Shown here one piece after another: positions 52,307 to 61,848 of a stretch of 64,000 nucleotides of DNA (position 1 is the first letter of the stretch; every line of letters begins with the position of its first letter). The notes beneath the pieces were generated by a model. The model was not told where the DNA came from and ran no database searches. It was given only the letters and a program-made list of their open reading frames with translations. Origin of the DNA: Comamonadaceae bacterium (lineage in GTDB: Bacteria > Pseudomonadota > Gammaproteobacteria > Burkholderiales > Burkholderiaceae_C); the NCBI GenBank assembly GCA_027488985.1, contig JAIYAR010000007.1:26746-90745 (forward strand). The letters are read 5' to 3'. Made by a program: the position numbers and the translations under genes.

Positions 52307-53725
52307 ATGGCTATTTCTTCAACGGGTTTGGGCAGCGGGCTGGATGTCACCAGCATCATTTCGCAGCTCTCTGCGTTGGAAAAGCAGCCCCTCAAGGCCT
52401 TGCAGAGCAAAGCGACCAACCTGCAAACCCAGCTGTCTACGGTGGGAATCATCCAGTCACAGGTATCGACACTTTCTGCCGCGGCGTCCAAGCTGGGGAG
52501 TGTGCTGAACTGGAAGGGAGCCACCACCACCTCTTCCAACACTGCAGCCGTATCGGCAACGGCGGCCACCGGAGCCGCGGCTGCGTCTTACAGCATCGAA
52601 GTGAGCAAACTCGCCAAGGCGCAATCTCTCGCTTTGCCGACCACGGTAGGCAGCATCGCATTGCCGACCGCTACCGAGCAACTCGGCTACGGCACTCTCT
52701 CTATCAAGGTGGGCAGTAAAGCGGCGGTTGATATCAGCATTGCCGATGGGCAGGGGACACTGTCCCAGATCGCGGCCAAGATCAATGCGGTATCCGGTCT
52801 TGGCGTGTCCGCGAGTGTGATTTCTGACGGCTCGGGCAAAGTCAACCTGATGCTGCGCGCCACCGACACCGGGTCTGATGGCGCATTTACGGTGACCACG
52901 ACCGAGGGTACCGGCGGAACGGTGAGCGTTCCCTCCAACCTCTCACGTTTGTCTTACACCACCGGCAACTTCGCCATGGCCCAAAACCAGGCGGCCCAGA
53001 ATGCGGAGGCCACCATCAATGGCGTGGCGGTGACCTCGTCCAAAAACTCGCTGACGGATGTGATCGACGGCTTGAGCCTGACCTTGAGCCAAGTGACGAC
53101 CGCTCCCGTGGAGGTGACGGTCGCCAAAGACACGGCCAGCATCACCAAAAACGTACAGGACTTTATTTCTGCCTACAACGCCCTGAACGCCACCTTGAAT
53201 GATGCGACCGCCTACGACGCATCCACCAAAAGAGCTGGCCCGCTCCAGGGCGATACGGTTGCCAACGGCCTCCAAAAAGCACTGCGCAGTTTGATGGGGG
53301 GCACCTCAGTCACCGGATCCACCTTCAACCGGCTGGCCGATGTAGGCATCACCGCCAAGTTGGGTGGCGACCTGGAGTTGGATTCCAAAAAACTGACGGC
53401 CGCCTACAGTGATTTGCCCAACCTGCAGTTGCTGTTCACGAACTTCGGGGGTGAAGACAGCAAGAATGGATTTGGACTGCGTGTGAAAAACTTTGCCAAC
53501 GGGCTGCTTGCGGCCGCCGGCACCGTCACCAACAAATCCAACGCGGTCAAAAAGGCGCTTGACAATAACGCCACCGAACAAACCAAGGTCAACACGCGTG
53601 CCACCAACCTGGAAGCCCGTCTGAAGGCCCAGTACGCGGCTCTGGACACCAAAATGGCCAGCCTGACCGCCTTGAACAGCTACGTGGCCCAGCAAGTGAC
53701 CACCTGGAACAAATCCACCAGCTAA
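52307..53725 (+). CDS. fliD: Flagellar filament cap protein FliD (HAP2)
   Basis: 472 aa, the pentameric cap that folds flagellin at the filament tip. N-terminal SSTGLGSGLDVTSIISQLSALEKQPL is the FliD signature, and the C-terminal coiled coil holds TNLEARLKAQYAALDTKMASLTALNSYVAQQV pattern. The central domains (about 80-370) are Ala/Ser/Thr-rich. ATG 52307 follows GGAGGTTCGGT. Followed by a repeat copy and then fliS. Confidence 0.95.
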   Translation: MAISSTGLGSGLDVTSIISQLSALEKQPLKALQSKATNLQTQLSTVGIIQSQVSTLSAAASKLGSVLNWKGATTTSSNTAAVSATAATGAAAASYSIEVSKLAKAQSLALPTTVGSIALPTATEQLGYGTLSIKVGSKAAVDISIADGQGTLSQIAAKINAVSGLGVSASVISDGSGKVNLMLRATDTGSDGAFTVTTTEGTGGTVSVPSNLSRLSYTTGNFAMAQNQAAQNAEATINGVAVTSSKNSLTDVIDGLSLTLSQVTTAPVEVTVAKDTASITKNVQDFISAYNALNATLNDATAYDASTKRAGPLQGDTVANGLQKALRSLMGGTSVTGSTFNRLADVGITAKLGGDLELDSKKLTAAYSDLPNLQLLFTNFGGEDSKNGFGLRVKNFANGLLAAAGTVTNKSNAVKKALDNNATEQTKVNTRATNLEARLKAQYAALDTKMASLTALNSYVAQQVTTWNKSTS

Positions 53726-53732
53726 GCCGGAT

Positions 53733-53800
53733 TAAGGGTAAATAGTGCCATTAACCCCTATGGAATATGCGCAAACAGCTATAAAAAGCATAGCAATTGG
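53733..53800 (+). repeat. Dispersed ~60-bp repeat between fliD and fliS
   Basis: AAATAGTGCCATTAACCCCT, ATGGAATATGCGCAAACAGC, TATAAAAAGCATAGCAATTG follows the repeat order with more change. It starts 8 bp after the fliD stop and takes up much of the fliD-fliS gap. Confidence 0.6.
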
Positions 53801-53885
53801 AAAACCCCGCCATTTCTGAAGGAGAAACACTTGATTTGTCGTAGCATCTGCCGATAACTAGAGCATCTCCTCAAGGAATCGCAGC

Positions 53886-54305
53886 ATGTTTACCTCCGTC
53901 AGCTCCCGCTCAGCCTCTGCCTACAAGCGCGTAGGCATTGAGACCAGTGTTGACAACGCAGATCCGCACAAGCTGGTTGTCCTTTTGTTTGACGCTTTGA
54001 ACCAGGCCTTGGGCGGTGCCCGTCTTGCCATTCAAAACGGTGATGTACCTGCCAAGTGCAAGCACATCAACCATGCGGTACGCATATTTGAAGAGGGCCT
54101 GATCGCCCCCCTGAACCTGCAGGAGGGTGGCGAGCTCGCCGCCAACCTGCATTCCCTGTACACCTACTGTGTGCAGCGCCTCACCATCGCCAACATCAAA
54201 AACGACATCAGCATCATCGAAGAAGTTCAGCGTGTGATGGAGCCCGTCTCCAGCGGCTGGAAGCAAATCAACGGGAATGGCCCCGCTTACCTGCAACCGG
54301 TCTGA
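53886..54305 (+). CDS. fliS: Flagellin export chaperone FliS
   Basis: 139 aa, a helical chaperone that binds the flagellin C-terminus. VSSRSASAYKRVGIETSVDNADPHKLVVLLFDALNQAL follows the family pattern, with the NADPHKLV segment the best marker, and SLYTYCVQRLTIANIKND in the C-terminal half. ATG 53886 follows AAGGAATCGCAGC. Precedes the FliT-like gene by 16 bp. Confidence 0.94.
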   Translation: MFTSVSSRSASAYKRVGIETSVDNADPHKLVVLLFDALNQALGGARLAIQNGDVPAKCKHINHAVRIFEEGLIAPLNLQEGGELAANLHSLYTYCVQRLTIANIKNDISIIEEVQRVMEPVSSGWKQINGNGPAYLQPV

Positions 54306-54321
54306 AACGCGGGGTTCCTTC

Positions 54322-54621
54322 ATGTCACAAATGCTGATCGACTTTTACAAAGCCATCGAAGACAGCAGCGCCAAAATGCTGGAGGCCGCCAAGGCTGAAG
54401 ACTGGGATGGCGTCATGCGTTTCGAAGGTGCGTGCGCGGTGCTCATTGAGCAACTGCGTCAGCGGGCTCGCAGCGAAGAGCTGGATGCAGCCTCCCGGGC
54501 CGAGAAAACCCGCATCATGCAGCGCATCCTGCATAACGATGCGCAGATCCGTTACCTTGCCGAACCCTGGCTGGCGCATTGTGAGCAGCGCTTTGACGGC
54601 CAGCGCCAGTTTCTCCACTGA
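54322..54621 (+). CDS. fliT: FliT-like flagellar chaperone
   Basis: 99 aa from ATG 54322. Helical protein (FYKAIEDSSAKMLEAAKAEDWDG) of the size and position of FliT, the FliD export chaperone and, in enterics, a FlhDC antagonist. The family is poorly conserved, so the call rests mainly on position after fliS. The frame is open further upstream, but the added residues lie over the fliS end and have no similarity. Confidence 0.75.
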   Translation: MSQMLIDFYKAIEDSSAKMLEAAKAEDWDGVMRFEGACAVLIEQLRQRARSEELDAASRAEKTRIMQRILHNDAQIRYLAEPWLAHCEQRFDGQRQFLH

Positions 54622-54716
54622 AAACTGGCGGTTTTTCAGGCGCTGTTCTGCGTCTTGCTCCTGAGGTGCGTACGTAAGATGGTGGCCGACAAGGCTCCAT
54701 CCGTACCACCTCTTCC

Positions 54717-56588
54717 ATGGCATTCCCGCACCCACCTCCACCCGACGAGCTGAAGCACGCCCTGCGTCAGTTGCGATCGGCATTTGTGACGGTGGCTGTG
54801 TTCAGTGGATTTCTGAACCTGATGATGCTGGCCCCTTCTCTGTACATGATGCAGGTGTACGACAGGGTGCTCGGCAGCCGTAACGAGACCACGCTGTTTG
54901 TCCTCACGCTCTTGGTGTTGGGGGCATTTCTGTTCATGGCAGCACTGGAGACCATACGCGCCTGGGTCCTGGTGCGCGTGAGCGCGCGCCTCGACCATTT
55001 GCTGGGCTCACGGGTGCTCGGAGCCACGTTTGAACGCATGCTGCGCCAACCGGGTCATAGCAGCACCCAGCCGTTGCAGGACTTGACCACTTTGCGCCAA
55101 ACGCTGACCGGCCCGGGCCTGATCGCCCTCTTTGATGCGCCTTGGGCGCCCTTGTATCTTGTCATCATTGCCACTTTTTCTACTGAAGTGGCTGCCTTCA
55201 CCCTGGCTGGGGCCTTGGTGCTGGTGGCTGTCACCTGGCTCAATGAGCGCTTGGCCAAGTCTGCATTGGGCGAAGCGCAGAAGTACAGCATGCAGTCCCA
55301 GCGGGAGCTGAGCAGCCACTTGCAAAATGTCGAGGTCATTGAGGCCATGGGCATGTTGGGCCACATTCAGCGCCGTTGGCAGAAACTGCACACCCAGGAA
55401 ATCGGACTTCAGGCGCGTGCGAGCGACCGCGCTGCTGTCATGGGGAACCTCACCAAATTCGTGCGCGTGTCCATGCAGTCCCTGTCGCTGGGCTTGGCGG
55501 CCTTGCTGGTGCTGGAGGACAAAATGACTGGCGGCATGATGATTGCCGTGTCCCTGCTCACCAGTAGGGCACTTGCGCCGGCAGAAGGTTTGGTGGGCAA
55601 CTGGGCACCTCTGGCCGCTGCGGGTTCAGCCTACCAGCGGTTGAAAGAGCTGCTGCAGGCGTTCCCGTCCCGGCCGACTGCCATGTCCTTGCCCGCACCG
55701 AGCGGGCAAGTCACGTTTGAGAACGTGGCCACCGCAGCTCCCGGCGGGCGGGCCGCCATCATCAAACAAATCAGTTTTCAGATCCAGGCAGGGGATGCCG
55801 TGGCTGTGATCGGCGCCAGCGGTGCTGGCAAATCCACGCTGGCGCGGCTCCTGGTTGGTATCTGGCCGGCACTTTCCGGCACGGTGCGCCTGGATGGTGC
55901 TGACTTGTTTCGATGGAACAAGCAGGAGCTTGGCCCCTTCATCGGCTACCTGCCTCAGGACATTGAACTGTTTGACGGTACCGTGGCCGAAAACATTGCG
56001 CGCTTCGGAGAGATTGATCCGCAACTGGTGGTTGTGGCAGCTCAGCGGGTCGGTTTCCATGAGCAGATACTCCGATTGCCTCAGGGCTACGACACGCCGG
56101 TAGGCGCCGGGGGTGCCGCACTGTCAGGCGGGCAGCGCCAGCGCATTGCCCTTGCGCGGGCACTTTACGGTGACCCGGTACTGGTGGTGCTTGATGAGCC
56201 CAATTCCAACCTCGATGACATGGGTGAAAAAGCACTGTCAGACGCCATCAAGGACCTGTCTGCCCGCGGGCGAACGTCGGTCATCATCACCCATCGCCCC
56301 TCGGCGTTGGGTTCGGCGAACAAACTCATGGTGCTGCGTGACGGCATCATTGCCGCTTTTGGTCCCCGCGAAGAGGTGCTCGCAGCCCTCAACGGACGTC
56401 CCCCGGAGCCAGCACCGGCGCCGCCGGCTGCGGCCAATTCAGCGGGCCCCCCGCGTGGCGCTGTTCCTCCGGTATTGGTAAACCGGCAGGCAGCGCAAGA
56501 AACACCTGTGGCGCCGGTAGCGTCCGAGCCGCCCAAGGCTGACGCCTCCAGCGGTATGCCGCCGTTCAACCTCAAGTTCGGCGACTGA
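54717..56588 (+). CDS. Type I secretion ABC transporter (permease-ATPase fusion)
   Basis: 623 aa, of the PrtD/AprD type. Membrane domain (about 20-320) with LAPSLYMMQVYDRVLGSRN, a marker of this group, and no N-terminal C39 peptidase. ATPase domain (about 340-560): Walker A GASGAGKST (about 366-374), signature LSGGQRQRIALARAL, Walker B VLVVLDEPNSNLDD and the H-loop in IITHRPSAL. A Pro/Ala-rich tail of about 50 residues follows. It forms the inner-membrane part of a channel with the next two genes. The substrate gene is not seen. Confidence 0.93.
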   Translation: MAFPHPPPPDELKHALRQLRSAFVTVAVFSGFLNLMMLAPSLYMMQVYDRVLGSRNETTLFVLTLLVLGAFLFMAALETIRAWVLVRVSARLDHLLGSRVLGATFERMLRQPGHSSTQPLQDLTTLRQTLTGPGLIALFDAPWAPLYLVIIATFSTEVAAFTLAGALVLVAVTWLNERLAKSALGEAQKYSMQSQRELSSHLQNVEVIEAMGMLGHIQRRWQKLHTQEIGLQARASDRAAVMGNLTKFVRVSMQSLSLGLAALLVLEDKMTGGMMIAVSLLTSRALAPAEGLVGNWAPLAAAGSAYQRLKELLQAFPSRPTAMSLPAPSGQVTFENVATAAPGGRAAIIKQISFQIQAGDAVAVIGASGAGKSTLARLLVGIWPALSGTVRLDGADLFRWNKQELGPFIGYLPQDIELFDGTVAENIARFGEIDPQLVVVAAQRVGFHEQILRLPQGYDTPVGAGGAALSGGQRQRIALARALYGDPVLVVLDEPNSNLDDMGEKALSDAIKDLSARGRTSVIITHRPSALGSANKLMVLRDGIIAAFGPREEVLAALNGRPPEPAPAPPAAANSAGPPRGAVPPVLVNRQAAQETPVAPVASEPPKADASSGMPPFNLKFGD

Positions 56589-56589
56589 C

Positions 56590-57921
56590 ATGAGCACCCT
56601 GCTGAACGACTCCCCCTTCGGTACGACGGTTCAAGTCGACCTGAATGACGCCCGCCCCATCCGCTGGGGCTGGCTGCTGGTCGTTTTCGGGTTCGGTGCC
56701 TTCATGGCATGGGCGACTCTGGCACCGCTGGATGCGGCAGTAACCTCGTCCGGCACCGTAGTCGTGAGTGGAAGCCGCAAGCTGGTGCAGCCTCTTACCG
56801 GTGGCAAAGTAGCCGAAATATTGTCTCGCGATGGTGCGCAGGTGCAGGCGGGCCAAGTGCTGGTGCGGCTGGATGACACAGCTGCAAGGTCCCAGCTGGA
56901 TATCGTCCGTGGTCAATGGCTCGTAGCCATGGCGACCCAGGCGCGGCTGGAGTCAGAGCAACAAGGCAAGGCGTCGATCGACTTCCCCCCGGCGCTGCTG
57001 GAGCTGGGTGACGACGCTCGGGTGGTGGAGGTCATGTCTCTGCAAAGCAGGCTTCTGGAGTCCCGCAGGCAACTCCGGGCGAATGAGCTCCAGAGCATGG
57101 AAGCCGCATTGCGAGGCTTGGAGTTCCAGGTGCAGGGCCAAGAGGCAGCCAAGTTCTCCAAGGAAACCCAAAGTCGCATGCTTCGCGAGGAACTGCGTAA
57201 CCAAAAGTCATTGGCAGATGATGGGTTTTACCCCCGCAACCGGGTGTCCGAGCAAGAGCGCTTGTTTGCCAGCATCCAGGGCGGTGTAGCAGAAGACCTC
57301 AACAGCGCAGGCAAAACCCGGCAGGCCATTGCTGAAGGTCGTGCCCGCATTGCCGCGAGGCAACAGGAGCAGCGCAAAGATATTGAATCGCAGCTGTCTG
57401 ACATACAGCGCGAAGCCGCTTCGTTGGAAGGGCGCATGCGGGGCCTCGAGTTCGAGGTCAATAATGCCGAGATTCGGGCGCCCGTAAGTGGCACCGTCAT
57501 GAGCCTGGCGGTACACACGGTGGGTGGCGTGGTGAGCAATGGCATGCCCTTGATGGAGATTTTCCCCAAAGACGATGTCTTGCGGATCGAGACGCCTCTG
57601 GCGACCAACCTGATTGACAAGGTCAAGACCGGCATGGAGGTCAGCATTCTGTTCTCGGCGCTCAACCAGTCGACCACCCCTCGCATCGAGGGGCGGGTGG
57701 TACAAATAGCCGCAGATGCTGCGACCGATTCAAGGCAGAATGCCAATTACTTCAAGCTTGTCGTCGAGGTTACCCCCGACGGTATGCAAAAGTTACAACA
57801 CCAAGAGGTGAAAGCCGGTATGCCTGCGGACGTTTTCATCAAGACAGGGGAGCGCACTTTCATGAGCTACTTGCTCAAGCCACTGACAGACCGGATGCAC
57901 CGGGCACTTATCGAGCCATGA
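56590..57921 (+). CDS. Type I secretion membrane-fusion protein (HlyD family)
   Basis: 443 aa. One membrane helix (about 27-47, WGWLLVVFGFGAFMAWATLA), then the lipoyl half SSGTVVVSGSRKLVQPLTGG, a long coiled coil (about 100-290), the second lipoyl half with EIRAPVSGTVMSLAVHTVGGVV, and a C-terminal barrel. Matches the PrtE/HlyD type, which links the ABC protein to the outer channel. Starts 1 bp after the ABC gene, and its end overlaps the TolC gene by 4 nt. Confidence 0.93.
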   Translation: MSTLLNDSPFGTTVQVDLNDARPIRWGWLLVVFGFGAFMAWATLAPLDAAVTSSGTVVVSGSRKLVQPLTGGKVAEILSRDGAQVQAGQVLVRLDDTAARSQLDIVRGQWLVAMATQARLESEQQGKASIDFPPALLELGDDARVVEVMSLQSRLLESRRQLRANELQSMEAALRGLEFQVQGQEAAKFSKETQSRMLREELRNQKSLADDGFYPRNRVSEQERLFASIQGGVAEDLNSAGKTRQAIAEGRARIAARQQEQRKDIESQLSDIQREAASLEGRMRGLEFEVNNAEIRAPVSGTVMSLAVHTVGGVVSNGMPLMEIFPKDDVLRIETPLATNLIDKVKTGMEVSILFSALNQSTTPRIEGRVVQIAADAATDSRQNANYFKLVVEVTPDGMQKLQHQEVKAGMPADVFIKTGERTFMSYLLKPLTDRMHRALIEP

Positions 57922-59279
57922 GACTGTTGCCTCATCGCATCCGTTGTGTCGTGTTGGCCGGTTGGGCCATCAGCTCTCTGTGCTCTGTTGCATACGGCGG
58001 TGAGTTCGAACGCGCCTACGCAGCCGCCTTGGAGAATGACGCCAGATTTCAAGCCGCCAAGGCTTCATTAAGTTCAGGTCAGCAGGCCTTGCCACTTGCC
58101 CGGAGTGGCGTATTGCCCTCGGTCAATGCCAGCATTACCGAAACGTCTGTGCAAGGTACCCAGCAATATGACGTGGCTGGCGGTACCTCCAAAACCAATA
58201 ATCTGGATTACCGTGCTCCGTCCCAAAGCATCAATCTTCGGGCTCCATTGCTGAATCTCGAAGGTCGGGCCCGTGTGCGCCAGGCCGATGCTCAATTGGG
58301 CAACGCGGAAGCAACTTTTCTTTCCCGCAAGGCTGAGCTGGTCGACCGCTTGGCCGTGGCTTATCTCCAGCGCATGCTGGCAGAAGACACGTTTCTTTCC
58401 TTGCATGCCCAAGTCCACGCCACGGTTGCCCAGCGCAACCTGATGCGTCGCCGGTTTGAACAGGGGGAGGGCACCCGCACCGAAGTAGCAGAGGCCCGCG
58501 CCAACCTGAGTCTCACCATGGCGCAATGGGCAGACTCCAAGGATCAAATGGTCAATGCGCGAGAAGTGCTGAACGCCATAACCGGAGCAAGCCAGCCCTT
58601 TATGACCCGGCTGGGTGACGAGTTCTCGCCCCCGCCGCTGGTGCCGGCGACCCTCAAGGAATGGCAGGAGAAAGCTGTGTCGGCCAACCCGGATGTAGAA
58701 GCCCGCCGCTACCTGGTGGAGGCTGCAGACGCACTGGTCGCGCGCAGCAATGCCGGCCATATGCCGCGCTTGGATCTGGTGGCCAGCGTATCCAACAGTC
58801 GCAACGAATCCGTCAATAGCCTGAACCAGTCGGTGAGTCAGAGCGCCATTGGCTTGCAGTTGAACATTCCTATCTACAGCGGTGGTGCGGTCAAAGCGGC
58901 GGTCACGCAAGCCTTGGCGGAAAAAACCAAGGCTGAAGCAGAGTGGTTGAACGAGAAGCGCAGCCTGGAGGTGGAAGTGAATCGCTTGTACCAGGTCATT
59001 CAGACCGGCAAGTCCAAGCTGCTGGCCTATGAGGATGTGCTGGATGCCAGTCGCACCGCGCTGGAGGGCACGCTCAAGGGGCAGGCCTCCGGCATGCGAA
59101 CCAATGCGGATGTGCTGGAAGCAGTGCGCAAGGTTTTTCAGGCACAGCGAGACCTCGCCCAAGCCCGTTACGACCACATTTTTCAGCGGCTGCGCTTGTT
59201 CAACAAGGCCGGGGTGCCTGCTGATTCGGTGGTCTCGTACATCGACGAGCTCCTGAGCCCGCAACGCAATACGCCCTGA
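57918..59279 (+). CDS. TolC-family outer-membrane secretion channel
   Basis: 453 aa. Signal peptide about 1-29 (WAISSLCSVAYGGEF), then two OEP repeats with long helices typical of TolC (YAAALENDARFQAAKASLSS, AYLQRMLAEDTFLSLHAQV, VGLQLNIPIYSGGAVKAAV-like text). GLQLNIPIYSGG is a family landmark. Third gene of the secretion operon, starting in the last codons of the HlyD gene. Confidence 0.93.
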   Translation: MRLLPHRIRCVVLAGWAISSLCSVAYGGEFERAYAAALENDARFQAAKASLSSGQQALPLARSGVLPSVNASITETSVQGTQQYDVAGGTSKTNNLDYRAPSQSINLRAPLLNLEGRARVRQADAQLGNAEATFLSRKAELVDRLAVAYLQRMLAEDTFLSLHAQVHATVAQRNLMRRRFEQGEGTRTEVAEARANLSLTMAQWADSKDQMVNAREVLNAITGASQPFMTRLGDEFSPPPLVPATLKEWQEKAVSANPDVEARRYLVEAADALVARSNAGHMPRLDLVASVSNSRNESVNSLNQSVSQSAIGLQLNIPIYSGGAVKAAVTQALAEKTKAEAEWLNEKRSLEVEVNRLYQVIQTGKSKLLAYEDVLDASRTALEGTLKGQASGMRTNADVLEAVRKVFQAQRDLAQARYDHIFQRLRLFNKAGVPADSVVSYIDELLSPQRNTP

Positions 59280-59290
59280 GGAAAACACTC

Positions 59291-61072
59291 ATGGCTGCGG
59301 CTCCAGCGGTTCAGGTGACGCCCGGGGACTCCTTGTTTCAGACTGCAGTCCAGTGTTTCTCGGCGGGTGATTTTTCCGGTGCCGACGATGCGTTGGAACA
59401 ATTGATGGTGCAGGTGCCTGACCATGCAGAGGCGCTGCACGTGCGAGGCCTGGTGCAGCATCGGCTTGGCAGGCATGCACTGGCGCTGTTGTTGCTCGAA
59501 AAAGCCCAAGCGCTGTTGCCCGGTAACCCGGTTTTGTTGTCCAACCTCGGTCTGGTCTTGCGTGCACTGGGGCATCCGCAGAAAGCGTTGGACTGTTACG
59601 ACCAAGCGCTGGCTATTCAACCCGGTTTCGCGCAAGCTTGGGGCAACCGTGGCAATGCATTGCGCGACACGGGGCACAGCCTGAGCGCTGTGGACTCTTA
59701 TCGCAAAGCGCTGGAACTTCAGCCCGGTTATGCCCAAAGCTGGCATGGACTGGGGTTGGCTTACAACGATCTGAAGCATTGGCAGGCCGCAGTGGATGCG
59801 TTTAAGGAAGCCTTGTCCCATCAACCCGCAATGGCGGTGGCATGTCTGGACATGGGCAATGCTTTGCGCGAGCTGGATCGTTTTGAGGATGCACTCTCCG
59901 CCTACGACAGAGCGGTAAGCCTGCGGCCTGCCTATGCCGAGGCGTGGTCAAACCGCGGTGTGCTGCTCAAGCGGATGGGACGTATGCAAGAAGCCTTGCA
60001 GAGCTACACCAAAGCCATCACCCTTGAGCCCGACTTTGTCGACGCGCTGGTGAATTGCTCCACCCTCCTTAAAGAGATGATGGACCTGGACGCCGCCATG
60101 GCCATGAACCGGCGCGCGCTGGCATTGCAACCGGACAACAGTGGCGCTCACCTCAATCTCGCCATCTGCCACTTGCTGCGGGGTGAATTCAACGAAGGTT
60201 TTGCGCATTACGAATGGCGCTGGAAAACGGAGCAGTTACAGGCATCCGTTCGCCCGTTTGTCCAGCCCTTGTGGACGGGTGAGCAAAGCCTGAGTGGCAA
60301 AACCATTCTCTTGCATGCGGAGCAAGGTCTGGGCGACACGGTGCAGTTTTGCCGCTATGCCAAGCTGTTGAAACACATGGGCGCCGAGGTGGTCATGGAA
60401 GTCCAAGCACCTTTGTTGCCCCTGTTGAACTCGCTAGATGGCGTGGACGTTTGGTTACGACAGGGAGATGCCCTGCCAGCTTTCGACTACCAGTGCCCCT
60501 TGCTCAGCCTGCCATGGGCTTTGAAGACGACCCCTACAACCATGCCGGCTGCTGTTCCTTACCTGGCCGCAGATACCGATCTGATCGTGGAGTGGGACAA
60601 ACGCTTGGGTTCCTCTTCACGCACACGCGTGGGGCTGGTTTGGTCCGGCCGGCCCGAGCACAAGAACGACCACAACCGCTCCATGTCCCTGCACCTGTTG
60701 GCGCCACTCTTGGGAATGGACGCCGAGTTCCATTGCCTGCAAAAGGAATTCCGGGCGGCTGATCTGGCGCTGGACCCTGCTTCCATGGGCGTACGACTCT
60801 GGGCCGATCAGCTGATCTCGTTCGCAGAAACAGCGGCGCTCATCGCTCACATGGATCTGGTGATTGCGGTCGACACCTCCGTGGCTCACGTCGCCGCAGC
60901 GTTGGGCAAGCCGGTGTGGTTGATGTTGCCCTACAGCCCGGACTGGCGCTGGTTGCTGGGTCGGGACGACAGTCCGTGGTACCCAAGAATGCGCCTTTTC
61001 CGGCAGGATTCCGGTGCTGATTGGGCGGGTGTGGTGCAGCGACTACAGGCTGCCATCACTGCAAGTCTTTAG
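59291..61072 (+). CDS. TPR protein with C-terminal glycosyltransferase-like domain
   Basis: 593 aa. About seven to eight TPR units fill residues about 10-290 (repeated A..W.N.G......G....A...Y..AL...P pattern). The C-terminal part (about 315-590) resembles GT-B heptosyltransferase/GT9-type folds: ILLHAEQGLGDTVQFCRYAK, VGLVWSGRPEHKNDHNRSM and IAVDTSVAHVAAALGKPVWLML, the last being the donor-binding signature. Such TPR-fused enzymes are often protein glycosyltransferases. It begins 11 bp after the TolC gene and is probably part of that transcript. It ends tail-to-tail with an FkbM gene (4-nt overlap). Confidence 0.85.
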   Translation: MAAAPAVQVTPGDSLFQTAVQCFSAGDFSGADDALEQLMVQVPDHAEALHVRGLVQHRLGRHALALLLLEKAQALLPGNPVLLSNLGLVLRALGHPQKALDCYDQALAIQPGFAQAWGNRGNALRDTGHSLSAVDSYRKALELQPGYAQSWHGLGLAYNDLKHWQAAVDAFKEALSHQPAMAVACLDMGNALRELDRFEDALSAYDRAVSLRPAYAEAWSNRGVLLKRMGRMQEALQSYTKAITLEPDFVDALVNCSTLLKEMMDLDAAMAMNRRALALQPDNSGAHLNLAICHLLRGEFNEGFAHYEWRWKTEQLQASVRPFVQPLWTGEQSLSGKTILLHAEQGLGDTVQFCRYAKLLKHMGAEVVMEVQAPLLPLLNSLDGVDVWLRQGDALPAFDYQCPLLSLPWALKTTPTTMPAAVPYLAADTDLIVEWDKRLGSSSRTRVGLVWSGRPEHKNDHNRSMSLHLLAPLLGMDAEFHCLQKEFRAADLALDPASMGVRLWADQLISFAETAALIAHMDLVIAVDTSVAHVAAALGKPVWLMLPYSPDWRWLLGRDDSPWYPRMRLFRQDSGADWAGVVQRLQAAITASL

Positions 61073-61839
61073 CCAGCCAGTTCCCGCAAGCGCGCTTTGA
61101 GCTGAGCCAACTCGGCTTGCGCTTGGGCCGCAACCTGCTGGGCATGGTTCAGGCGATGGTCCACAAAGTTGTCCCACACGCAAGGCGGGTAGCTGAAGTG
61201 GGTTTGCAGGTCCAAATGTTCTTTGGCGAGATAAAACCGGTTTACTGCATCGAAGTACACAAACACATAGCCCGTGTTCAGAAGCAGGTGCTCCCACTCC
61301 CCATAGTTGGCCTGCGGCCGATTGGGTAGCACGCTCTCCAGCACGACCAGCCAAGGGCGGAAGCGGCTGCGGTCCAGTCCGTTCAGTGCGGACTTCTCTG
61401 CCCCTTCCACGTCAATGCTTAGCAGGTGCACCTCGCCTTGAGGGCGGTGTTTTTCCAGCAAACTGTTCAGGGTTACCAAGGGCACGGTGTAGCTCTTGAC
61501 CTCGCGCCCTTCGCGCTGGTGCATGGCCACGATGTCGGGCGCAATGGTGGCGGCCTGGTCGTTCCAAGGGAATTCGTTAAACGTTACTTCACCATCGGAT
61601 TCCCCGACGGCAGCGCCTACCAAAATGTCCTCCGGACGGTGTTTGACCCATTGCGGGTGTAGCCGTGCCTGCGGCTCGACCACGATGCCGCGCCAGCCAC
61701 GCTGGTAAAGCGCGCAAGTGTTGCTGTCAGAGATGGGCATATAGCCACCCACGTCCACATAAAAGCCCTTGTCTACCGCAGCCAAGGCCCGGTTGATCAT
61801 GACGTCTTCAAAGTTCCGGGTGAACGACAAGTAGGCCAT
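61069..61839 (-). CDS. FkbM-family methyltransferase (copy 1)
   Basis: 256 aa. SAM-binding motif FYVDVGGYMPISDSNT (motif I variant), VVEPQARLHPQ, VGAAVGESDGEVTF and the LLSIDVEGAEKSALNG motif are typical of FkbM O-methyltransferases, which act on sugars. A C-terminal coiled coil (about 225-256) is unusual. Starts 9 bp after the second FkbM gene on the same strand. Confidence 0.88.
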   Translation of the reverse strand: MAYLSFTRNFEDVMINRALAAVDKGFYVDVGGYMPISDSNTCALYQRGWRGIVVEPQARLHPQWVKHRPEDILVGAAVGESDGEVTFNEFPWNDQAATIAPDIVAMHQREGREVKSYTVPLVTLNSLLEKHRPQGEVHLLSIDVEGAEKSALNGLDRSRFRPWLVVLESVLPNRPQANYGEWEHLLLNTGYVFVYFDAVNRFYLAKEHLDLQTHFSYPPCVWDNFVDHRLNHAQQVAAQAQAELAQLKARLRELAG

Positions 61840-61848
61840 GGGCGGAGC

